Assembly (NCBI RefSeq): GCF_030535495.1
Contig: NZ_JAUNRW010000004.1
Coordinates: 17,431-53,737, forward strand
Length of the DNA: 36,307 bases
Direction: 5' to 3'
Origin: Corynebacterium sp.
Lineage (GTDB): Bacteria > Actinomycetota > Actinomycetes > Mycobacteriales > Mycobacteriaceae
Shown: positions 1 to 9,035 of the stretch, in pieces
How positions within the stretch are numbered: position 1 is the first letter of the stretch
Layout of the letters: each line of letters starts with the position of its first letter
The notes under the pieces: generated by a model
What the model saw: the letters and a program-made list of their open reading frames with translations, nothing else
The model's database searches: none
Told to the model about the DNA's origin: nothing
Translations under genes and position numbers: made by a program

Positions 1-1478
1 GCCCCACCGGCATCGCGCACACCTACATGGCCGCCGATTCCCTCACCCAGACCGCGCAGGCCCGCGAGGATGTCGAGGTACACGTGGAGACGCAGGGATC
101 CTCGTCCACCGAGGCCCTCGACCCGGATCTCATTCGGCGAGCCGACGCCGTCATCTTCGCCACCGATGTGGGTGTGCGCGACCGCGCACGTTTCGCCGGC
201 AAACCCGTCATCGAATCCCCCGTCAAGCGGGCCATCAACGAGCCCGCCGTCATGATCGACGAGGCCCTCGCGGCCGCCCGCGATCCGCAGGCACGGCGAG
301 TGAGCGGAACGGCGTCGGCAGGAGAGAAGAAGCAGGAGCTGAGCTGGCCCCGACGCATCCAACAGGCCGTCATGACCGGTGTCTCCTACATGATCCCCTT
401 CGTCGCGGCGGGCGGCCTGCTCCTCGCTCTGGGCTTCCTCGTCGGCGGCTACGACATGGCCGGCGGCTGGCAGGCCATCGCGCTGCAGCATTCCCTGGGC
501 AATCTGCCCGGTAACGACGTGCTTGTCGACGGCGCCCCCGTCACCTTCGACCGCTCCGGTCTCGCGCTGTATCTCGGTGCGGTGCTGTTTGCCACCGGGC
601 AGATGGCGATGGGATTCATCGTCGCGGCGCTGTCGGGTTACACGGCCTACGCCCTGGCGGGGCGGCCCGGCATCGCCCCCGGCTTCGTCGGCGGCGCCAT
701 CTCCGTGCTCATCGGCGCCGGCTTCATCGGCGGCCTGGTCACCGGCATCCTCGCGGGCCTCATCGCCTACTGGATCGCCTCGTGGAAGGTTCCCCGGATC
801 CTCACCTCGCTCATGCCGGTGGTGATCATCCCGCTGTTGACCTCCCTGACCGTGGGCCTGCTCATGTTCCTGCTGCTGGGACGCCCGCTGGAGGGCATCA
901 TGTCGGGCCTGACCGAGTGGCTGTCGTCGATGTCCGGCTCCTCTGCGGTACTGCTGGGCATCATCCTCGGCCTCATGATGTGCTTTGACCTCGGCGGCCC
1001 GGTGAACAAGGCCGCGTACCTGTTCGCCACCGCCGGCCTGTCCACCGGTGACGTCGCCTCCATGCAGATCATGGCCGCCGTCATGGCCGCCGGTATGGTC
1101 CCCCCGATCGCACTGTCGGTGGCCACCCTCCTGCGCCAGAAGCTGTTCACCCCCGCGGAGCGTGAGAACGGCAAGTCCGCCTGGCTGCTGGGGCTGTCCT
1201 TCATCTCCGAGGGTGCGATCCCCTTCGCCGCCGCCGACCCGCTGCGTGTCATTCCCTCGATGATGGCCGGTGGCGCGGTCACCGGTGCGCTCTCGATGGC
1301 CCTTGCGGTGGGCTCCCGCGCCCCGCATGGCGGCGTGTTCGTCCTCTTCGCCATCGACCCGTGGTGGGGCTTTTTGGCCGCCGTTGTGGCAGGCACCGTG
1401 GTCTCCGCGGTGGCGGTCATCGCCCTGAAACAGTTCTGGCCCTCGCGCGCAGTGGCAGCAGCCACAGTCGATGCCTAA
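1..1478 (+). CDS. ptsF: Fructose-specific PTS permease, EIIB-EIIC part (5' end outside window)
   Basis: Transfers phosphate from HPr through EIIB to fructose while EIIC moves the sugar across the membrane. The window opens inside the EIIB active-site loop: the first full codon (3-5) starts PTGIAHTYMAAD, and bases 1-2 (gc) fit the end of the phosphocysteine codon that precedes this motif in the family. EIIB runs to about in-window residue 95, then a short linker, then a polytopic EIIC beginning near SWPRRIQQAVMTGVSYMIPF. EIIC hallmarks are GGPVNKAAYLF and GAIPFAAADPLRVIPS. EIIA, if fused, lies upstream. HPr follows after 37 bp on the same strand, as in the ptsF-ptsH order of C. glutamicum. Family and sugar class are clear; fructose specificity rests on family and synteny. 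Confidence 0.93.
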   Translation, partial: PTGIAHTYMAADSLTQTAQAREDVEVHVETQGSSSTEALDPDLIRRADAVIFATDVGVRDRARFAGKPVIESPVKRAINEPAVMIDEALAAARDPQARRVSGTASAGEKKQELSWPRRIQQAVMTGVSYMIPFVAAGGLLLALGFLVGGYDMAGGWQAIALQHSLGNLPGNDVLVDGAPVTFDRSGLALYLGAVLFATGQMAMGFIVAALSGYTAYALAGRPGIAPGFVGGAISVLIGAGFIGGLVTGILAGLIAYWIASWKVPRILTSLMPVVIIPLLTSLTVGLLMFLLLGRPLEGIMSGLTEWLSSMSGSSAVLLGIILGLMMCFDLGGPVNKAAYLFATAGLSTGDVASMQIMAAVMAAGMVPPIALSVATLLRQKLFTPAERENGKSAWLLGLSFISEGAIPFAAADPLRVIPSMMAGGAVTGALSMALAVGSRAPHGGVFVLFAIDPWWGFLAAVVAGTVVSAVAVIALKQFWPSRAVAAATVDA

Positions 1479-1515
1479 ACTGGCCTACATCACCCCTTAG
1501 ATCGAAAGGACCCCC

Positions 1516-1782
1516 ATGGCTTCCAAGACCGTGACCGTCGGCTCCGCAGTGGGCCTGCACGCCCGCCCCGCCGCCATCGTCGCTGACGCTGCCAGCGAGT
1601 ACGACGACGACATCATCCTCACCCTCGTCGGCGACGACGACGGCGAAGAGGCCGACGCCGCCTCCTCCCTCATGATCATGGCCCTCGGCGCCGAGAAGGG
1701 CGACGAGGTCACCGTCACGTCCGACAACGCTGAGGCCGTCGAGAAGATCGCCGCCCTCATCGAGTCTGATCTGGACAACTGA
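1516..1782 (+). CDS. ptsH: Phosphocarrier protein HPr
   Basis: Cytoplasmic PTS carrier that takes phosphate from enzyme I and hands it to sugar-specific EIIA domains. At 88 residues it has the usual HPr length. The phosphorylated histidine lies in VGLHARPAA near residue 15. The region around the usual Ser46 site reads AASSLMIMALGAEKGDEV, so a serine is present, although actinobacteria generally use HPr without classical HPr-kinase control. An AAAGGA ribosome site lies 6 nt before the ATG. The gene follows ptsF by 37 bp and ends in a strong hairpin terminator, so it is probably the last gene of the fructose PTS operon. The protein is notably acidic, with clusters of Asp and Glu. Confidence 0.96.
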   Translation: MASKTVTVGSAVGLHARPAAIVADAASEYDDDIILTLVGDDDGEEADAASSLMIMALGAEKGDEVTVTSDNAEAVEKIAALIESDLDN

Positions 1783-1796
1783 TCCGGGTCCGACCG

Positions 1797-1830
1797 ACGC
1801 CTCCCGACCGTGCTGGTCGGGAGGCGTTTT
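1797..1830 (+). terminator. Rho-independent terminator after ptsH
   Basis: A 13-bp perfect stem (ACGCCTCCCGACC, 1797-1809, pairing with 1815-1827) with a 5-nt loop runs into a T-rich stretch. It lies 14 bp after the ptsH stop. No T-run follows on the minus strand, so it probably serves only the ptsF-ptsH transcript. Confidence 0.92.
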
Positions 1831-1836
1831 CTGTGT

Positions 1837-2205
1837 CTACTGGTAGGCGATGATGATGGCGTCGTGCCGCTGCGCGGCCTCCGCGAAGAACTTCTGCAGC
1901 GGCGGCAGATCATGGGAGTACGTCAGCTCGCCGACTTCACTGAGCGCCCGCGCGATCATGGTCACCTGCACCGGGGCCAACGCATTGCGCGTCGGCTTGT
2001 ACTGCCACATCTCGCCGCCGTTGAGGGCGGGCTCAGCATGGGTGAGTACCAGATCCTCATCGAGGATGAACCATTCATCGCTCAGGCGCAGGGTGGGGTT
2101 GTCCCCTGCCTCAATGAGCTTATCGACGACCGCCACCCGGTCCGGGGTCACCGTCAGGTGGAGGTAGTCGTCCTTGGAGACGGCGAGATACACAGGAACA
2201 CGCAT
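1837..2205 (-). CDS. Conserved hypothetical protein, 122 aa
   Basis: I do not recognise a family. The 122-residue product begins MRVPVYLAVSKDDYLHLTVT and ends HDAIIIAYQ. It looks like a compact soluble alpha/beta protein with no signal peptide or membrane segment. It has an acidic middle (LSDEWFILDEDLVLTH) and a helical C-terminal half. The frame stays open upstream, but that extension is Gly/Arg-rich and unconvincing, so the ATG at 2205 is chosen. A TAGAAC element 7 nt before it resembles a -10 box, and no Shine-Dalgarno is visible. The gene lies between the ptsH terminator and the GyrI-like gene on the same strand, 83 bp downstream of the latter. Confidence 0.72.
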   Translation of the reverse strand: MRVPVYLAVSKDDYLHLTVTPDRVAVVDKLIEAGDNPTLRLSDEWFILDEDLVLTHAEPALNGGEMWQYKPTRNALAPVQVTMIARALSEVGELTYSHDLPPLQKFFAEAAQRHDAIIIAYQ

Positions 2206-2288
2206 GCCTACCGTTCTACCACCGGAGGCGGGTAACAGGTCGGTCCCACCGAGCAACCGCGTGGTGGTTTGTGACGAAAATCGCCGGA

Positions 2289-2753
2289 TCAGGCCAAGGT
2301 GACGTAGAGGTCGGTGATCATGTCCGCCGGATCGGCCTCCGGGGAGGGTTCGGTGACGTACTCCTCCCAGCACAACGGCCCCATCTCCCGCCCCGTCGCT
2401 GTGGCCGCCTCCACCAGTTCCTGCCACGTGTTCCCGAGTGAGTCGTAAGCACCGTGGTGGCGCATCGTCAGGGCGGTGACGTCCGGAAGGTGGTGCACCA
2501 GGTCCGGGGCCTCGGCCTCCACCGCTGCGACCTGTTCTGCAGGCAGCGGAAACGCGGCCGAGACGTCCACGGTGTCTGTCAGTGGGGTGTGGTAGTAGGC
2601 GCGGGCCGGGCCGGCCGGGTGGGCTCCGGAGGCCGCCAGGACGTCACCGAGACGGGTATACACCCGGTCGAAGAACGCGGGCATCTCGGCGGTGGCAATC
2701 GTTTCGCGGATCGCGATGATCGCGTGGGCGGGGAGGCTGATTTCTTGGGTCAT
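2289..2753 (-). CDS. GyrI-like effector-binding domain protein
   Basis: A 154-residue stand-alone protein resembling the GyrI-like / AraC effector-binding fold (SOUL/SRPBCC-related). Visible features are an N-terminal strand, a helix-rich EMPAFFDRVYTRLGDVLAASG segment, GPARAYYHTPLTDTVDVSAAFPL in the middle, then RHHGAYDSLGNTWQELVEAA and CWEEYVTEP, typical of small-molecule-binding GyrI-like domains (HxGpYxxlxxxw). There is no DNA-binding domain. It starts 5 bp after the uraA stop on the same strand, so it is probably co-transcribed and perhaps coupled with the uracil permease. The ligand is unknown, and a link to pyrimidines is inference from context only. Confidence 0.82.
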   Translation of the reverse strand: MTQEISLPAHAIIAIRETIATAEMPAFFDRVYTRLGDVLAASGAHPAGPARAYYHTPLTDTVDVSAAFPLPAEQVAAVEAEAPDLVHHLPDVTALTMRHHGAYDSLGNTWQELVEAATATGREMGPLCWEEYVTEPSPEADPADMITDLYVTLA

Positions 2754-2758
2754 GCCCC

Positions 2759-4051
2759 TTAATTGTAGAACTTCGCGGTCTTGCCTTCACCGACGCGGAT
2801 GTAGAGCCACTTGAGCAGCGGATAGGCGATGATGATGCCCGCCGAACCCCACGCGATGCCCTCCAGTTCGACGCTGCCGATGCTCAAGGTCAGGTTGCCG
2901 ATACCCGCCACCAGCGCCACCGCGGCCGCCGTCAGGTTGACCGGATTGTTGAAGTTGACCTTGTTGTCCTGCCAGATGCGGATACCCAGCATGCCGATGA
3001 GCCCGTAGAGCACGATGGTCGCCCCGCCCAGCACCCCGGTCGGGATGGTGAAGATGAGCGCCCCGAACTTCGGGATGAACGCCAGGGCGATCGCGGTGGC
3101 CGCGGCCACCCAGTAGGCGGCCGTGGAGTAGACGCGGGTGGCGGCCATGACGCCGATGTTCTCCGCGTAGGTGGTGGTGCCGGAGCCGCCGAAGGAACCG
3201 GCCAGGGTGGTCGCCAGACCGTCGGCCACCAGGGCGTCACCGGCCAGATCATCGAGGTTCTTGCCCGTCATCTCCGAGACCGCCTTGACGTGACCGACGT
3301 TTTCCGCCACGAGCACGATGACCACCGGCAGCGTCACCAGAATGGCGGAGAGATGGAATTCCGGGGTGTGGAACTCGGGCAGCCCGATCCAGGCGGCGTC
3401 GCGGATGGTCTGACCCGCCCCCTCGGCGAGGCTGCCGGTGAACGTGGCGAAAAGCCAACCGACCACCACGCCGATGAGAATGCCCAGCCGGGCGACCATG
3501 CCACGGCCGGCCACGGTGCACACCAGGATGGCCACCATCGTCACCGCCGCCACCACCGGCTGCTCCTGGAAGTTGCTCGTGGCCACCGGAGCCAGGTTGA
3601 GGCCGATGAGCGCGACGATCGCACCCGTGACCGCCGGCGGCATCACCGCGTCGATCACCCGGCGCCCGGCCGCCTTGACGATGAATCCCACCGCCATGAG
3701 CACGACACCGGCCGCCAGCACGCCACCGATCTGGGCCCCGGGCCCGTACTGCTGGCTGGCGATGAGCGGAGCGATGAAGGCGAACGACGACCCCAGGTAG
3801 GAGGGCAGGCGGTTGCGGGTGATGAGCAGGAAGATCATCGTGCCCAGACCCGAGAACAACAGGGTGGTGTTGACGGGGAATCCCGTCAGGGTGGGCACGA
3901 GAAGGGTGGCGCCGAACATCGCCACGACATGCTGCATGCCGATGCCGATGGTGCGGGGCCAGCTGAGGCGCTCGTCGGGGGCGACGACCGCGCCGGGGGC
4001 AATTTTCCGACCGTCACCGTGGACGGTCCAACCGAGGCTGTTGTGGGTCAC
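2759..4051 (-). CDS. uraA: Uracil permease, NCS2 family
   Basis: Membrane nucleobase:proton symporter of the NCS2/UraA family; 430 residues with about a dozen hydrophobic segments. Family signatures are IGIGMQHVVAMFGATLLVPTLTGF at the N-terminus, the substrate-site helix VLVAENVGHVKAVSEMTG near residue 250, and GGSGTTTYAENIGVMAATRVYS. The last two motifs favour uracil over xanthine/urate members. The start is GTG (4049-4051). A TACTGT element ends 6 nt before it and no ribosome site is visible, so the mRNA may be leaderless. The GyrI-like gene follows immediately. The divergent start of the small membrane protein gene lies only 24 bp away. Confidence 0.93.
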   Translation of the reverse strand: MTHNSLGWTVHGDGRKIAPGAVVAPDERLSWPRTIGIGMQHVVAMFGATLLVPTLTGFPVNTTLLFSGLGTMIFLLITRNRLPSYLGSSFAFIAPLIASQQYGPGAQIGGVLAAGVVLMAVGFIVKAAGRRVIDAVMPPAVTGAIVALIGLNLAPVATSNFQEQPVVAAVTMVAILVCTVAGRGMVARLGILIGVVVGWLFATFTGSLAEGAGQTIRDAAWIGLPEFHTPEFHLSAILVTLPVVIVLVAENVGHVKAVSEMTGKNLDDLAGDALVADGLATTLAGSFGGSGTTTYAENIGVMAATRVYSTAAYWVAAATAIALAFIPKFGALIFTIPTGVLGGATIVLYGLIGMLGIRIWQDNKVNFNNPVNLTAAAVALVAGIGNLTLSIGSVELEGIAWGSAGIIIAYPLLKWLYIRVGEGKTAKFYN

Positions 4052-4057
4052 GGTTAC

Positions 4058-4067
4058 ACAGTAGCGT
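4058..4067. promoter_or_regulatory. Overlapping divergent -10 elements of uraA and the small membrane protein gene
   Basis: On the minus strand TACTGT (4058-4063) ends 6 nt before the uraA GTG. On the plus strand TAGCGT (4062-4067) ends 8 nt before the ATG at 4076. Both fit the actinobacterial TAnnnT -10 pattern and share bases 4062-4063. The -35 regions would lie inside the opposite genes and are weak. Inference only. Confidence 0.5.
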
Positions 4068-4075
4068 CGATAAGC

Positions 4076-4311
4076 ATGGAACCCGACACCCGACCATTCG
4101 CCTTCGGCCGCGACGGCGTGCTCGTCTTCGCCACCATCGGGGCGATGCTCGCCGCCTGGTTCTGGTACGGGCAGGAGGGCGGCGGGTGGATCGCGATGGT
4201 GTGGATGCTCGCCGTGTCGTGGGTGGTGCTGTTCGTGGTCTTCTCGACGGCGCGCTGGGCCTTCAACCGGCTCTTCGCCTGGGGAGCCCGGCGTACCGGG
4301 GAGGAGGACTC

Positions 4312-4315
<4 letters not shown>
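4076..4315 (+). CDS. Small membrane protein, 79 aa
   Basis: An unrecognised 79-residue protein with two predicted membrane helices: VLVFATIGAMLAAWFW and IAMVWMLAVSWVVLFVVFS. They are followed by a basic, aromatic tail (ARWAFNRLFAWGARR) and an acidic end (TGEEDS). The positive charge after the second helix suggests a hairpin with cytoplasmic ends. It is divergent from uraA, and its stop overlaps the hflX stop by 4 nt on the opposite strand. A TAGCGT -10-like box 8 nt before the ATG and the absence of a ribosome site suggest a leaderless start. The function is unknown. Confidence 0.75.
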
Positions 4316-5828
<1,513 letters not shown>

Positions 5829-5832
<4 letters not shown>

Positions 5833-6059
5833 TTCCCGCCATTGTTCCACGCGGGACCTGGGTTGAACAGCACCGGTCCGCCGCAGCCGGCCTCGGCGGG
5901 GCAGCCGGCACATCCCGCGGAGGAGCACGAGGCCGGGCGGTGGAAGTGCTGGAGCACGGCATTGACGAGGGTGCCCGGGAGCCCGGTGGCGGTAGCGATC
6001 TCCGTGGTCGTCACCGCCCCGCCCTCCACGGCGGCGCGGATCTGCGCGACGGGCCCCAT
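5829..6059 (-). CDS. feoC: FeoC-like winged-helix protein with four-cysteine cluster
   Basis: A 76-residue protein. The N-terminal half (VAQIRAAVEGGAVTTTEIATATGLP) looks like a small winged helix. The C-terminal half carries Cys45, Cys50, Cys53 and Cys59 in a C-x4-C-x2-C-x5-C pattern, as in FeoC proteins, where these cysteines hold an Fe-S cluster or sense oxygen. The ATG overlaps the feoB stop (TGATG) and its own stop overlaps the hflX start (ATGA). The arrangement feoA-feoB-feoC supports the name. The tail after the cysteines (GPVLFNPGPAWNNGGK) is unremarkable. The role as FeoB modulator is inferred from the family. Confidence 0.85.
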
Positions 6060-7915
6060 CACAGCACCGTGCTCAGCAGCTGGAAGGTGGCCACCGCCAG
6101 GGCCCAGGCCACGGCGAGCTGCATGCCCACACCCGCCAGGGTCCACCGCAGGCCGATCTCGCGGCGCTGGGCCGCCAGGGTGGCCACGCACGGGGTGTAG
6201 GCCAGCAGGAACATCATGAAGGCCCACACCGCGGCGCGCGGATGCCCACCGGAGGTGTCGCGGAAATCGCGGGTCACGGCCACAGTCAGGTCCTCGTCCG
6301 GGTAGGTCTGCGCCCAGGTGGACAGGACCGCCTCCTTCGCGACGAAACCGGTGATGAGCGCCCCCGCGATCTCGCCCGACCCGAACCCGGCCGGCGCGAA
6401 CACCGGGGCCACGGCCTCGGAGACGGCGCCGTAGGCGGATTCCGCCACGGGCAGGTCCTCATCGGCGAACCCGTATCCGGACACCACCGGCGTGGCCTGC
6501 AGGAGGAAGACGACGGTCACGCACGCCACGATGATGGTGGAAGCCGTCCGGAGGAATCCGGCCAGCCGCATCCAGGTCACCTGCCCCACCATGCGCGCGC
6601 CGGGGAGCTGATAGCGCGGCAGATCGATGACCAGGGGTTCGGAGCCGAAGCTGCGCCACAGCAGCCGTCGCACGAGCACCCCGACCCCGACGATGAGCAG
6701 CACGGAGATGAGGTACATCGCGAAGACGACCGTGCCCGCGTTCTCGGGGAAAAACGTGGTCGCCAGCATGACGTACACCGTCAGTCGCGCGGTGCAGGAG
6801 GCGAAAGGAATGAGCAGCGCGGTGAGGATCCGGTGTTCGCGCCTGCCCAGGATGCGGGTCGCCGCGATGGCGGGCACGTTGCAGCCGAACCCGACGATGA
6901 GCGGGATGAAGGCGCGCCCGGGCAGGCCGATGGCACGCATGACGCGGTCGGCGACGACGGCGGCCCGGGCCATGTACCCGGAGTCCTCGAGCACCGCCAG
7001 GCACAGGAACATCAACGCCATGAGCGGCACGAAGGTGAACACCATCCCGACGCCGGCGACCAGGCCGTCGACAAGCACGGCCTGCAGAAAGCGCGGCAGG
7101 GGCAGCGCGCGAAGCGCATCGGTGACGGGGCCGGTGAACAGCCCGTCGAGGCGGTCCTGGAGGGGCGCGGCGACGGTCGTTGTCGCCTGGAACACGGCCC
7201 ACATCACCGCCAGGAACACCGCCGGGCCCGCGACCGGGTGCAGGGCGACGGCGTCGATTCGGTCGCTGAACGTCCGCGCTGGCTGCTCATCCACGACCCC
7301 CTCCACCACCGAGGCTATCCAGCCGAAACGCTCCTCGGCGGCGTCGAGCTCTCCGCCCCAGGGGGCCTGGCGCAGGCGGGTGGGCGGGGTGTCGAGAGCG
7401 GCGACCACGGCCGGTGCGAGATCGTCCAGTCGGCGCCGCAGGCGGGGGTTGACCGCCACGACGGGCACCCCGAGCCGCTGCTCGAGGACGGAGGCGTCGA
7501 TGTCGGGTGCCAGGTCGGTCTTGGTCAGCGCGACGAGCACGCGCAGCTCGTGCTCGAGTAACTGGGAGACGAGGTAGAGGCCCCGGGCCAGGGCGGTGGC
7601 GTCGACCGCGACGAGGACGAGGTCGGGCGGGGTGCCCAGCAGCATGTCCCGGGTGAAGGCCTCGTCGGGGCTGGCCGGTTCCAGCGAGTAGGCGCCGGGC
7701 AGGTCGATGAGGTCGAGGGGCCGCCCAGCCGACCAGGTGCCACGGGCGATCTCGACACTGGTCCCCGGCCAGTTGCCCTCCTGCACGCGGGAGCCGGTGA
7801 GCGCGTTGAACAGTGTCGATTTACCCGAGTTGGGGGCGCCGACGACGGCGATGACCGGGGAGCCGGCGGGGGCCGAGCGCAGGGCCGCGTCGTGGCAGTT
7901 GCAGACGGCGGCCAT
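6059..7915 (-). CDS. feoB: Ferrous iron transporter FeoB
   Basis: GTP-dependent Fe(II) importer in the cell membrane; 618 residues from the ATG at 7915. The N-terminal G domain has G1 GAPNSGKST (26-34), a T-loop ending in GNWPGTSVE, and G3 DLPG (71-74). The G4 position reads TKTD (131-134) rather than NKxD. The membrane part contains the FeoB gate motifs: YMARAAVVADRVMRAIGLPG, then PLIVGFGCNVPAIAATR, and later FVAKEAVLSTWAQTY. A short cysteine-bearing N-terminus (MAAVCNCHDA) precedes the G domain. The start overlaps the feoA stop (TAATG), and the feoC start overlaps its stop. A longer in-frame reading upstream is rejected because it would run through feoA. Confidence 0.96.
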   Translation of the reverse strand: MAAVCNCHDAALRSAPAGSPVIAVVGAPNSGKSTLFNALTGSRVQEGNWPGTSVEIARGTWSAGRPLDLIDLPGAYSLEPASPDEAFTRDMLLGTPPDLVLVAVDATALARGLYLVSQLLEHELRVLVALTKTDLAPDIDASVLEQRLGVPVVAVNPRLRRRLDDLAPAVVAALDTPPTRLRQAPWGGELDAAEERFGWIASVVEGVVDEQPARTFSDRIDAVALHPVAGPAVFLAVMWAVFQATTTVAAPLQDRLDGLFTGPVTDALRALPLPRFLQAVLVDGLVAGVGMVFTFVPLMALMFLCLAVLEDSGYMARAAVVADRVMRAIGLPGRAFIPLIVGFGCNVPAIAATRILGRREHRILTALLIPFASCTARLTVYVMLATTFFPENAGTVVFAMYLISVLLIVGVGVLVRRLLWRSFGSEPLVIDLPRYQLPGARMVGQVTWMRLAGFLRTASTIIVACVTVVFLLQATPVVSGYGFADEDLPVAESAYGAVSEAVAPVFAPAGFGSGEIAGALITGFVAKEAVLSTWAQTYPDEDLTVAVTRDFRDTSGGHPRAAVWAFMMFLLAYTPCVATLAAQRREIGLRWTLAGVGMQLAVAWALAVATFQLLSTVL

Positions 7916-8151
7916 TACAGCGCCGCCACGGTGAGGCGGGAGGCTGTCCGGTTGTCCAGCACGTAGCGGGTGGTGCCGACGCAGATGAGGCAGGCCCCGC
8001 CGATGGCCCGGCGGTCGAGCATGAGTTCGGCGCCGCCGAACAGGCCGAGTTCCACCAGGCGGCGTCGCACGTGGCGGGGCAGATCGGGGTCGACGGCGCA
8101 CAGTTGCAGGGGGCAGCGGCGGGGGGCGTCGGAAAGCGGACAGGTCATCAT
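7915..8151 (-). CDS. feoA: FeoA SH3-like protein
   Basis: A small cytoplasmic SH3-like partner of FeoB; 78 residues. Recognisable FeoA features are HVRRRLVELGLFGGAELMLDRRAIGGACLICVGTTRYVLDNRTASRLTV, described here in two parts: the RLVELGLFGGAEL turn and the C-terminal strand with VLDNRTASRLTV. The N-terminus has three cysteines (positions 4, 13 and 18). Two ATGs in a row (8151 and 8148) are possible; AAGGAAAC upstream is better spaced for the second. The stop overlaps the feoB start. A DtxR-like box lies 36 bp upstream, so the operon is probably repressed when iron is plentiful. Confidence 0.92.
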   Translation of the reverse strand: MMTCPLSDAPRRCPLQLCAVDPDLPRHVRRRLVELGLFGGAELMLDRRAIGGACLICVGTTRYVLDNRTASRLTVAAL

Positions 8152-8186
8152 GTTTCCTTGGTTCTCACATAGGGAACGGCAATGTG

Positions 8187-8205
8187 TTAGCCGAGCCTTA
8201 CCTTA
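8187..8205 (-). promoter_or_regulatory. DtxR-like iron box upstream of feoA
   Basis: On the plus strand the 19-mer TTAGCCGAGCCTTACCTTA matches the DtxR consensus TTAGGTTAGCCTAACCTAA at 14 of 19 positions. The right half (AGCCTTACCTTA) is the better half. It lies 35 bp before the feoA start, where a repressor would block a promoter. DtxR repression of iron uptake genes under iron excess is established in corynebacteria; binding here is inferred. Confidence 0.72.
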
Positions 8206-8265
8206 CTCTCGCCTGCGTTCCGGGGGAAGTGCCGCGGGCGAATTTCTCCCCCACCCCCGCGCCGG

Positions 8266-8271
8266 TAGAAT
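8266..8271 (+). promoter_or_regulatory. -10 element for the Cys-Gly-tail gene, probably leaderless
   Basis: TAGAAT is followed by 8 nt and then the ATG at 8280. No ribosome site lies between. The same TAGAAT-8 nt-ATG arrangement recurs at 26961-26977. Confidence 0.55.
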
Positions 8272-8279
8272 GAACAACC

Positions 8280-9026
8280 ATGAGCACCGACCTGAAGAGC
8301 ATCGGACTGGGTTTTGACCGCTGGCAGGACGCCGTCGAAGCGGCCATCGCCACCAACCAGCTGGTCGTCGCCGGAGAGATCCGCGGCGGACAGCTGATCC
8401 AGTTCACGGACGCCTCGGGCGCCCAGATCAACATCCTGGCCGTCGAGCCGTTCGCCACCTTCGCCGGCTTCGAGTCCGTCACCCAGACCTTCGCCCACGT
8501 GAGCATGGTCAACGACGTCCTCGCACTGTGCGAGATCGTCACCCCGGACGGCACCGTCCTGGCGTCGATCACCTGCAACCTGGCCCAGGGCCCGTTGCTT
8601 GTCGACGCCCCCACCCAGACCTGGCAGCAGGTCGGCGTCACCGCCCTCGGGCTGGAGACCACCACCTACGAATCCCCCGAGGCCTACGAGGCCGCCTCCG
8701 GCCAGATCACCGGTGAGATCGTCTCCGAGGGCGCCCAGCTGGTGACCTCCGGTTCCGGTGCCGCCGCACCGGATGCCTCCGCCTTCTTCTCCGCCCGGAT
8801 CCTCGACTCCGAGTACCGCCACAACCAGCTGACCGGACAGCGCTTCATCCACGCGACCGTCGACGGCGCGTTCCCCTTCGACCTGTGCCTGCTCGACGCC
8901 CCCGAGCTGCCCGCCAAGGGCTCCGTCGTCGCCGGCACCGCGATGCTCACCGCCTCCGTGCTCTCGCCCATGTCGGGTGGCGGGTGTGGGGGCTGCGGTG
9001 GAAGCTGCGGCTGCGGCGGACACTAG
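8280..9026 (+). CDS. Hypothetical protein with Cys-Gly C-terminal tail
   Basis: No family recognised. The 248-residue product is soluble and acidic, with Ala/Thr/Ser-rich beta-type segments (TFAGFESVTQTFAHVSMVND, VLASITCNLAQGPLLV) and no signal peptide. It ends in GCGGCGGSCGCGGH, which has Cys236, Cys239, Cys243 and Cys245 plus a terminal His248, separated from the body by a Met-Ser-Gly stretch. Such a tail could bind a metal or be a modification site; this is inference. The ATG lies 8 nt after a TAGAAT -10 box. The gene is divergent from feoA with 128 bp between starts, and the next membrane-protein gene follows by 9 bp, probably in one transcript. Confidence 0.85.
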   Translation: MSTDLKSIGLGFDRWQDAVEAAIATNQLVVAGEIRGGQLIQFTDASGAQINILAVEPFATFAGFESVTQTFAHVSMVNDVLALCEIVTPDGTVLASITCNLAQGPLLVDAPTQTWQQVGVTALGLETTTYESPEAYEAASGQITGEIVSEGAQLVTSGSGAAAPDASAFFSARILDSEYRHNQLTGQRFIHATVDGAFPFDLCLLDAPELPAKGSVVAGTAMLTASVLSPMSGGGCGGCGGSCGCGGH

Positions 9027-9035
9027 GGGCCCGAC

